A stretch of DNA of 6,296 bases, taken from contig DXDC01000183.1 of the NCBI GenBank assembly GCA_019115685.1, positions 1-6,296 on the forward strand, in the 5' to 3' direction. This document shows, piece after piece, positions 1-5,628 of this stretch. The first letter of the stretch is position 1. Each line of letters opens with the position of its first letter. This DNA comes from Candidatus Agrococcus pullicola (GTDB lineage Bacteria; Actinomycetota; Actinomycetes; Actinomycetales; Microbacteriaceae). The position numbers and the translations under genes were made by a program. The notes beneath the pieces were generated by a model that worked only from the letters and a program-made list of their open reading frames with translations, did no database searches and was not told where the DNA came from.

Positions 1-227
1 CCTCGATCGATGTCGGATACGCCAGCTCTTCAGATGGATATATTCACCGTGCTTCGCTCGGCGTCCGAGTCGACGATTACGAGCACCTCGAGCGGGATGA
101 GATTCGGCAGCGAGCAGAAGCCGACGGTTACGCCGCGATGTGCGATGAACTTGCAGAGATACTCTCCGAGGTTCCCGATCTGCAGACGAGCAGTGCCGGT
201 TGCAGGGTGAACTCGGTGCCCATCTGA
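1..227 (+). CDS. C-terminal fragment of an unrecognised protein (5' end outside window)
   Basis: An open frame, with its first complete codon at base 3, enters from the left edge and stops at TGA 225-227, giving 74 residues. No start codon is needed because the gene begins outside the window. Codon third positions are mostly G or C in the first two thirds, as expected for a real gene here, and the other two + frames read as low-complexity Ser/Thr or Arg-rich sequence. The visible part starts with a Gly/Ser-rich stretch (GYASSSDGY), then an acidic, probably helical segment (VDDYEHLERDEIRQ, then DELAEILSEV), then a polar tail with one Cys. I do not recognise the family and assign no function. 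It converges on the SDR gene on the other strand, with 8 bp between the two stop codons and no obvious terminator hairpin between them. Whether it belongs to the sugar-acid locus cannot be judged from this tail. Confidence 0.6.
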   Translation, partial: SIDVGYASSSDGYIHRASLGVRVDDYEHLERDEIRQRAEADGYAAMCDELAEILSEVPDLQTSSAGCRVNSVPI

Positions 228-235
228 TGCCGCCT

Positions 236-925
236 TCAAACTGAGTCGGGACGCACGACCACCGTGCCGACCGTCGCCCCTCGTGGAAGTCGAACCGCCG
301 ATGCGATAACCGAGGCTACGTCTTCGGGACGAAGATACTCCTCGGCTCTGTACTGTCCGCCTTGACGCTCGACGATGCGCTCTTGCATCTCGGTATCGAC
401 CCTTCCGGGATGCACGGAGACGACACGCACACGGCCCGCCTCTTCTTCGCGCAGCGCATCGGTGAACGCCGTCAACGCGAACTTGGAGGCGCAGTACGCT
501 CCCGCTCCCGCTCTCGACGTCAGGCCGGAACCCGAGTTGACGGCCAGTACCATGCCTCGACGAGCTCGCAATTGCGGCAGCAGTGCTTTCGTCAGCTCGA
601 CGACACTCACAACATTGAGTTCGAACGCGTCACGCCACTGCTCGGCAGTGCTCTCGACGATCGTGCCCATCGCTTCCATGCCCGCAGAGTGGATGACGAC
701 ATCGAGTTCTCGCACTTCCGTGACGGCGCGCTGCAGATCGGCCGCGTCCGTCAAGTCGCATATCCAAGGTTCGGCAGAGGGCAACGATGATGCGACCTCT
801 TCAGCGAGTTCGCGATCTCGACCTCCAACGAGCACGTGGTGATCGGCACCCAGCGCTGCACAGGTCGCCCTGCCGATCCCTCTTGTTCCTCCGGTCACGA
901 GCACGGTGCCTTGCTGTAATGCCAT
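236..925 (-). CDS. Short-chain dehydrogenase/reductase (SDR), substrate unknown
   Basis: A 229-residue protein of classical SDR size, a cytosolic NAD(P)-dependent oxidoreductase with a Rossmann fold. Visible motifs: cofactor loop TGGTRGIG at residues 11-18, HSAG at 79-82 where most classical SDRs have NNAG, Asn104 in the conserved NVVS turn, and the catalytic set Ser131, Tyr144 and Lys148 (Tyr-x3-Lys, with Ser 13 residues before Tyr). The PG motif is at 173-174. The Arg-Asp after the second strand (GGRDRE, about 35-40) would fit NADP(H) preference, but this is inference. The ATG start is supported by AGGA (complement of 933-936) seven bases upstream. It is transcribed away from the FGGY kinase and shares the 170-bp region 926-1095 with it. 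A role in sugar or sugar-acid metabolism is possible from context only. It is clearly different from the IdnO-like SDR at 4838-5605, so it is not a duplicate of that gene. Confidence 0.9.
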   Translation of the reverse strand: MALQQGTVLVTGGTRGIGRATCAALGADHHVLVGGRDRELAEEVASSLPSAEPWICDLTDAADLQRAVTEVRELDVVIHSAGMEAMGTIVESTAEQWRDAFELNVVSVVELTKALLPQLRARRGMVLAVNSGSGLTSRAGAGAYCASKFALTAFTDALREEEAGRVRVVSVHPGRVDTEMQERIVERQGGQYRAEEYLRPEDVASVIASAVRLPRGATVGTVVVRPDSV

Positions 926-1095
926 GTGCTCATCCTGGCAGATCTCGCGGTCGAGTCCGGCGCACGCTCGTCACTGCTATCGTCGAATCACAAATGATCA
1001 TATGAATGAACGACTCGGTACGCGGCCCCGCAACGAAGGTGCCGAAAGCGAATTCGGTTGGTCGCTACGGTGCATCCCAGGGAGGGGAGTAACGC
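926..1095. promoter_or_regulatory. Divergent control region between SDR and FGGY kinase
   Basis: This 170-bp gap separates two divergently transcribed genes and so must hold both promoters. An AT-rich island stands out in GC-rich sequence at about 985-1010. It contains overlapping 8-bp palindromes ATGATCAT (994-1001) and TCATATGA (998-1005). The first extends to an imperfect 14-bp inverted repeat CAAATGATCATATG (991-1004, six of seven pairs match). TATGAT on the - strand (1002-997) and TATGAA on the + strand (1001-1006) could be -10 hexamers, but I see no convincing -35 at the right distance for either. The palindrome would suit a dimeric repressor such as the GntR protein encoded nearby; that link is inference. 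The kinase's ribosome binding site lies at 1081-1089. Confidence 0.5.
991..1004. promoter_or_regulatory. Candidate operator palindrome
   Basis: CAAATGATCATATG is an inverted repeat centred between 997 and 998. The central eight bases are perfectly palindromic, the next outer pair mismatches (A993/A1002), and the two outermost pairs match again. It lies in the most AT-rich part of the SDR/kinase divergent region and overlaps possible -10 hexamers on both strands, which is where a repressor would act. No protein can be assigned from sequence alone; the FCD-type GntR at 2533-3228 is the best local candidate. Confidence 0.4.
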
Positions 1096-2529
1096 ATGAT
1101 CATCCTCGCGCTCGAAGCGAGCACGACATCGGCGAAGACCATGCTCTTCAACTCCGAGACACAAGAGGTTCGGGTCTTGACCCGACGGTTCGAGATCTCG
1201 GGAACGAGTGCGGTGCGAGACGGTGACAGCATCTTCACGCAACTGATGGCTCTGGGCCGCGAAGCCGCTGCCGGGCATCAGGTCGATGCGATCGCGCTCT
1301 CGTCCACATGGCACGGCCTCACGTTGCGCCGCTCCGTCCTCAGTGCCGTCACACCTGTCTTCGAATGGCCGTACACGGGAGCACAGGGCATCGCTTCGCT
1401 GTACCGCCACGATCACGAGTTCAAGGATTGGTTCTATCGCCGCACCGGATGCATGGTGAACGCGATCTATCCCGCCTTCAAACTTCGTTATCTCAAGGAC
1501 GAGGGAGCGGGACTCGCCGGCACCGTCGCGATGGATCAGGGCAGCCTGATCTATGCCCGACTGACGGGCAATGTGCAGACCAGCGAATCGCTAGCGTCCG
1601 GCTCGGGCCTGCTTTCCACGGCAGCGGCCGAATGGGATCACGAGGTGCTGAGCGTTCTCGGTATCTCGGATGTTGGCCTGCCCGATCTCGTCGACGGACT
1701 GACGACAGCGCCGCTCATTGCCGAAGCTGCCACCCTGCTAGGAGTGAAACCCGGGATTCCCGTCTCGGCCCCCGGGCCGGACGGCGGGCTGAATCAGGTC
1801 GGGGAAGGTGCGAGCGAGCTTGGAGATATGACGTTCTCCATGGGCACGAGCGGCGCGCTTCGCTACTCGGTTCCCGAGCCCTCGTTCTCGCCGTCCCTCA
1901 GCACTTGGACGTACCGCTCACCGCTCGGATGGCTGAGCGGAGCCGCGACCAGCGGATGCGGCAACTGCGTGGACTGGGCTCGCGATCTGCTCTTCGGCAA
2001 GTCCGTGGACTTCGGCGAAATCGAGCCCCAGCTGAAATCTGAGCGCAAAGACCTCCCGCTGTTCCTGCCGTTCCTGTTCGGAGAGCGATCCCCCGGATGG
2101 CAAGATCAGCGCCAGGGCGGATTCCTGGACATGCGACCCGAGCACGCACGCATCGACATGTATCAAGGCGTGCTCATGGGCATCGTCAGCTCCCTCTACC
2201 ACTGCTTCATCGTTTTGCAAGAGGTCAACGGGACACCGGATCGCATCTTGCTCTCCGGTGGCGTTACATCATCCCCGTTCTGGCTGCAGCTCACGGTCGA
2301 CATGTTCGGCGAGTCGATGAACGTGTCATCGCTCCAGCACGCATCGGCGGTCGGGGCCGTCAAAATGGGGTTGCGCGCCCAAGGGATTCCGGACGATCAA
2401 CCCGCTCTGCACGACGAAGAACCGCGAATCGTGCATCCGAATGAGACCAGAACGAAGGAGCTGCGCGGTGAGTTCGAACGCTATCTCAATGCCTACGAGC
2501 AGACACGCTTCTCCGGGAGTCCTCAGTAG
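1096..2529 (+). CDS. FGGY-family carbohydrate kinase, probable gluconokinase
   Basis: A 477-residue cytosolic ATP-dependent sugar kinase of usual FGGY length; probable reaction D-gluconate to 6-phosphogluconate. Visible landmarks: N-terminal phosphate loop LEASTTSAKTMLF (6-18); SSTWHGL (69-75), comparable with the substrate-side 'MHG' segment of gluconate and xylulose kinases; SAPGPDGGLNQVGEGA (224-239), with Asp229 at the position of the catalytic base; phosphate-binding GTSGA (250-254); the signature-like LPFLFGERSPGW (324-335); and the adenosine-binding LSGGVTSSPFWLQ (386-398). The start is supported by a strong GGAGGGGAG at 1081-1089. Oddity: the first loop has Glu7 and Ser9 where the family consensus has Asp and Gly (D-x-GTTS); similar 'LEAST' loops occur, as I recall, in a branch of bacterial FGGY kinases. 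It converges on gntR with a 3-bp gap between stop codons. Neighbouring permease and IdnO/IdnD-like genes favour gluconate, but another sugar or polyol substrate cannot be excluded. Confidence 0.88.
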   Translation: MIILALEASTTSAKTMLFNSETQEVRVLTRRFEISGTSAVRDGDSIFTQLMALGREAAAGHQVDAIALSSTWHGLTLRRSVLSAVTPVFEWPYTGAQGIASLYRHDHEFKDWFYRRTGCMVNAIYPAFKLRYLKDEGAGLAGTVAMDQGSLIYARLTGNVQTSESLASGSGLLSTAAAEWDHEVLSVLGISDVGLPDLVDGLTTAPLIAEAATLLGVKPGIPVSAPGPDGGLNQVGEGASELGDMTFSMGTSGALRYSVPEPSFSPSLSTWTYRSPLGWLSGAATSGCGNCVDWARDLLFGKSVDFGEIEPQLKSERKDLPLFLPFLFGERSPGWQDQRQGGFLDMRPEHARIDMYQGVLMGIVSSLYHCFIVLQEVNGTPDRILLSGGVTSSPFWLQLTVDMFGESMNVSSLQHASAVGAVKMGLRAQGIPDDQPALHDEEPRIVHPNETRTKELRGEFERYLNAYEQTRFSGSPQ

Positions 2530-2532
2530 TAC

Positions 2533-3228
2533 TCACTCCCCCGTCCGCACCTCGGAGAGAATAGCGTCGACGTAGCCTCGCGCCGCGGCTTCGGCACCCT
2601 TGACATCACCCAACGAGATCGTTTTTGCCGCTCGAACATGATTGTTGAGCGCGGGCTCGAACGGCACAGCGGGCGTGAGCCCGTGTTCGTGCCGGCCCGT
2701 CAGCATCTGCGCAATGGGTGCCTTGACGGATGCGAACAGCGGATTTCGGCTCGCATCCAGCAGCAGATCATGAAAGGCGATATCCGCTTCGAGATATTCA
2801 TCAGTATCCCCTTGGCCCCCACGCCCCAGCCGCTCGAGGACACCTGCGAGCCGAACCAGCTCCGCACGCTCCGCATCACTCGCACGCAGAGCGGTGAGCT
2901 TCGCTGCAACCGGTTCCACCGCGAGTCGAAGTTCGGTCAGCGCCATAATCTGCTGGGCAGCCGCGGCGCTTTCCAGCCGCCATCGGATGAGCTGTGTATC
3001 GAGATTACTCCAATGCCCTGACGCCAGTACCGTAACTCCTACTCGACGACGGGACTCGACCATGCCCTTTGCTTCAAGTACTCGAACGGCCTCGCGGACG
3101 ACCGTTCTCGAGACACCGTACTTTTCCGTAAGACCGGCCAGTGTCAGCACGGTTCCCGGAGCCAGTTCGCCACCCGCAATCCTGATTCCGAGATGATCGA
3201 GCACGGAACCGTGCGATGCCCTAGCCAA
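2533..3228 (-). CDS. GntR-family transcriptional regulator, FadR subfamily with FCD domain
   Basis: A 231-residue dimeric DNA-binding regulator. Residues about 5-68 form the winged helix-turn-helix, with LTEKYGVSRTVVREAVRVLE (33-52) as the helix-turn-helix core and a wing near GVTVLAS. Residues about 92-226 form the all-helical FCD effector domain, with Asp149, His153 (AD-x3-H) and His197 matching the usual metal ligands. The expected third His is not obvious; His180 and His182 are candidates. The start is TTG at 3228-3226: the codon just before it is an in-frame TGA, so no earlier start exists, and GGAGG (complement of 3234-3238) lies five bases upstream. FCD regulators typically bind organic or sugar acids. 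Its place between the kinase and the divergent permease operon suggests it controls both, most likely as a gluconate- or idonate-responsive repressor. No gene symbol is given because GntR, IdnR and paralogues cannot be told apart here. Confidence 0.92.
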   Translation of the reverse strand: MARASHGSVLDHLGIRIAGGELAPGTVLTLAGLTEKYGVSRTVVREAVRVLEAKGMVESRRRVGVTVLASGHWSNLDTQLIRWRLESAAAAQQIMALTELRLAVEPVAAKLTALRASDAERAELVRLAGVLERLGRGGQGDTDEYLEADIAFHDLLLDASRNPLFASVKAPIAQMLTGRHEHGLTPAVPFEPALNNHVRAAKTISLGDVKGAEAAARGYVDAILSEVRTGE

Positions 3229-3378
3229 TCAAACCTCCGACAAATCCGATTTCAATGGTGATTAAGTACGATCTTTGCGTATTGTTGCTCTAACCCTTGA
3301 TGGGAACACTACGAATCCTAGCCCCGGTTGGAGCACGCAGCCGCGAACTCCACCTCGTATCAACGGAGATAACGAACC
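3229..3378. promoter_or_regulatory. Divergent control region between gntR-type regulator and permease operon
   Basis: This 150-bp gap must carry the regulator's promoter (- strand) and that of the permease-dehydrogenase operon (+ strand). Its AT-richest part is about 3241-3300. Within it, ATTAAGTACGATCTTTG (3261-3277) reads CAAAGATCGTACTTAAT on the - strand. This partly resembles the AT-rich CAAATGATCATATG element upstream of the kinase, sharing CAAA and, after one inserted base, GATC-R-TA. Possible -35 hexamers such as TTGCGT (3275-3280) and TTGATG (3297-3302) have no good partner -10, so I do not assign promoter boxes. The permease ribosome binding site GGAG lies at 3365-3368, ten bases before its ATG. 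Confidence 0.5.
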
Positions 3379-4770
3379 ATGGAAGACTGGACACAGACAC
3401 TCGGAACAGGGCCGCTCCTTCTCATCGCCGGCGGCGCGATCGCGTTGATCCTCTTGCTGATCATTCAGTTCAAGGTTCACGCGTTCATCGCACTCGTCAT
3501 CGTCTCTATTCTCACGGCGGTCGCCGCGCAGATTCCTCCGGAAGCCGTCGCAGACACACTCATCGAAGGGTTCGGTGGCACGCTCGGAGGAGTAGCGCTG
3601 CTCATCGGCTTCGGCGCCATGCTTGGTCGCATCATCGAGCACTCGGGCGGAGCGCAGGCCCTCGCCAACCGCCTCGTATCGATCTTCGGCGAGAAGCGTG
3701 CACCCTTCGCCCTCGGCATCGCATCGCTGCTCCTCGGCTTCCCGATGTTCTTCGATGCAGGGCTGATCATGATGCTTCCGATCGTGTTCGCCGTGGCCCG
3801 ACGAGTCACGGGCGGCTAGAACGTTCTGCTGTTCGGCATCCCCGCGGCAGCCGCGTTCTCAGCCATGCACGTGTTCCTGCCCCCGCACCCGGGACCGGTC
3901 GCAGCCTCGGAATTCTATGGGGCGAACCTCGGCATCGTCCTGCTCGTGGGCCTCGTCGTCGCACTGCCCACCTGGTATGTGACCGGCTACCTCTGGGGCA
4001 AGTTCATCGGTACGCGGGTCGTTCTCCCGGTTCCGACACTCTTCGGAGACGTCGATGACGACCAGCCCAAGAATCCGCCGCGGGTTTCGACCGTCGTGCT
4101 GCTGCTTCTGCTGCCCATGATGCTGATCTTCCTCAACACTGGCCTCTCCACGCTCGGGGCAGCGGGTCTCGTCGACATCGACCAGACCTGGGCGGTCGCA
4201 GCCATCCTCATCGGCAATTCGCCCATCGCCCTGCTGATCAGCGTGGTCGTCGCCATGATCGTGCTCGGGTGGCGCCGGGGCGAGAAAGGCACCGCGCTTG
4301 AAAAGGTAGTCGACTCGGCTCTGGGTCCCATCGCCAGCGTGGTGCTCATCACGGGTGCCGGCGGGATGTTCGGCGGCGTCCTGCGCGCGTCCGGGATCGG
4401 CGACGCGCTCGCCGACACCCTGGATGGATGGGGACTTCCCGTTATCGTCGCAGGATTCGTGGTCGCCGTCGTGATCCGTGTCGCGCAGGGCTCTGCGACC
4501 GTTGCCCTCGTCACCGCAGCAGGGCTCGTCAGCCCCGCGGTGCTGGCGGGAGACTTCAACCCGCTGCAGGTTGCCGCCATCACCTTGGCCACCGCAGCTG
4601 GCTCGGTATTCGCCGGCCACGTGAACGACTCCGGATTCTGGCTGGTCGGCCGCCTCATGGGCATGGATGTCAAGACAACTCTAAAGGTCTGGACAGTGCA
4701 GCAGACGATCCAGTCGACCATGGCGTTCATCATCGTGCTGGGCATCTTCGGCCTCGCATCCCTCATCTGA
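3379..4770 (+). pseudogene. GntP-family gluconate/idonate permease interrupted by in-frame TAG
   Basis: An inner-membrane, probably proton-coupled, importer of gluconate-type sugar acids. The full frame is 463 codons plus TGA, normal for GntP/GntT proteins, but codon 147 is TAG (3817-3819). The upstream part (146 residues) has hydrophobic segments near 12-30 and 35-51 and the family motif GFPMFFDAG (120-128). The downstream part continues in the same frame and keeps HVFLPPHPGP (164-173), AQGSATVA (369-376) and GHVNDSGFW (413-421), with several further membrane segments. There is no frameshift and no other stop. Translation starts at ATG 3379 after GGAG. The first in-frame ATG after the stop is at 3865 (residue 163), inside a transmembrane region and without a visible Shine-Dalgarno, so a separate functional second protein is unlikely. 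It heads an operon with the idnO- and idnD-like genes. Explanations: recent nonsense mutation, base-call error, or suppression/readthrough. The family call is firm; functional status is open. Confidence 0.88.
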
Positions 4771-4776
4771 TCATCC

Positions 4777-4812
4777 GGAGCGGCGGAGCGCCCTGCACCG
4801 CTTCGCCGCTCC
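4777..4812 (+). terminator. Strong intercistronic hairpin between permease and idnO-like gene
   Basis: GGAGCGGCGGAGCG (4777-4790) pairs with CGCTTCGCCGCTCC (4799-4812) over 14 positions, with one G-U wobble (4786/4803) and an 8-base loop. It starts six bases after the permease stop codon and ends 15 bases before the AGGAG that serves the next gene. A C-rich stretch (4811-4816) rather than a U-tract follows, so it is not a canonical intrinsic terminator. It could be a partial terminator, or a stem that protects or processes the polycistronic mRNA and so sets different levels of permease and dehydrogenase. The structure is seen directly; the role is inferred. Confidence 0.6.
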
Positions 4813-4837
4813 CCCCTTACGACGCTCAGGAGCATGC

Positions 4838-5605
4838 ATGAACAACGTCTTCGACATCACAGACCGGCTCGCGCTGGTGACCGGGTCCTCCCGCGGCCTG
4901 GGCAAATCACTCGCCCTTGCCCTTGCCGACGCAGGCGCTCGGGTGATCATTCACGGACGTGACTCTGCAGCGATTGAACGCGTCAGAGCGGAAGCGGAGG
5001 AGCGGTCTAGCAGACCGGCCCACGCCATCACCTTCGACGTTACGGACTCTGCTGAGGTGCTCGAGCAGATCGAGTCGTTGGTGGAGACGCACGGAGTGCC
5101 CGACATCCTCGTGAACAATGCCGGCATTCAGCGGCGAGCGCCCATCCACGAGTTCGACGTGGATGACTGGGATGACCTCGTCGCTGCGAACCTCAGCAGC
5201 GCGTTCTACGTCTCCCGCGCTGTGTTGCCGCACATGGTGCAACGCGGGTCGGGCAAGGTGGTCAACATCGCCTCCGTGCAGTCAGCTCTGGCCCGGCAAA
5301 CGATCGCCCCGTACTCGGCTACCAAGGGTGGTGTTGCTCAGTTGACGAAGGGTATGGCCGCAGACGTCGCGCGCTTCAACGTTCAGGTCAATGCGCTCTC
5401 CCCCGGATACTTCGCGACGGAGATGAACCGCGACCTCGTCGACGACGAGCAGTTCAGTGAGTGGCTTGTGCAGCGTACTCCTGCGCAGCGCTGGGGAAAG
5501 TTCGAGGAACTGCACGGTGCTCTGCTGTTCCTCGCCTCGGATGCTTCAAGTTTCGTGTCGGGCCAGAATCTCTTCGTTGACGGCGGCATGACCGCCGTCG
5601 TATAG
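4838..5605 (+). CDS. idnO: Gluconate 5-dehydrogenase / 5-keto-D-gluconate reductase (SDR)
   Basis: A 255-residue cytosolic SDR that interconverts 5-keto-D-gluconate and D-gluconate with NAD(P)H. Motifs: cofactor loop TGSSRGLG (15-22), NNAG (93-96), Asn118, catalytic Ser146, Tyr159 and Lys163, and PGYF (189-192). Beyond general SDR features it shares stretches typical of E. coli IdnO: NNAGIQRR (93-100), the SVQSALARQTIAPYSATKG run (146-164), PGYFATEM (189-196), RTPAQRWGKFEELHGA (213-228) and the C-terminal FVDGGM (246-251). HGRD at 39-42 would fit NADP(H) use. The ATG at 4838 has AGGAG (4828-4832) five bases upstream; an ATG at 4834 is in another frame. It follows the permease after a 67-bp gap holding a hairpin and precedes the idonate dehydrogenase by 23 bp, forming an idn-type pair with it. 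Confidence in the substrate is high for an in-silico call; closely related sugar-acid SDRs such as 2-deoxy-D-gluconate 3-dehydrogenase (KduD) are the main alternative. Confidence 0.9.
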   Translation: MNNVFDITDRLALVTGSSRGLGKSLALALADAGARVIIHGRDSAAIERVRAEAEERSSRPAHAITFDVTDSAEVLEQIESLVETHGVPDILVNNAGIQRRAPIHEFDVDDWDDLVAANLSSAFYVSRAVLPHMVQRGSGKVVNIASVQSALARQTIAPYSATKGGVAQLTKGMAADVARFNVQVNALSPGYFATEMNRDLVDDEQFSEWLVQRTPAQRWGKFEELHGALLFLASDASSFVSGQNLFVDGGMTAVV

Positions 5606-5628
5606 ACAGTCGGAAAGCGAGTCGGGAT

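Noticed and set aside
10..210. 66-codon + strand open frame
   Set aside because: It overlaps the better-supported frame ending at 227, has Ser/Thr/Arg-rich low-complexity content, and no ribosome binding site is visible.
228..235. Terminator between the convergent genes at the left
   Set aside because: Only 8 bases separate the stop codons and I see no stem-loop or T-tract there; any terminator would lie inside a coding region.
3817..3819. TAG reassigned to an amino acid in this organism
   Set aside because: The kinase (2527-2529) and the idnO-like gene (5603-5605) both end naturally at TAG with family-normal C-termini. Reading through them would run into the oppositely oriented gntR gene or overlap the next gene.
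3859..4835. Long - strand open frames opposite the permease (253 and 282 codons)
   Set aside because: They are antisense shadows of a GC-rich gene: one is rich in Asp/His/Glu/Arg, the other in Ser/Thr/Pro/Arg, with no recognisable fold. The + strand carries clear GntP motifs.
4834..4836. Earlier ATG before the idnO-like gene
   Set aside because: It is in a different frame from the SDR, and the AGGAG spacing (one base) is too short. ATG 4838 gives correct spacing and the expected N-terminus.
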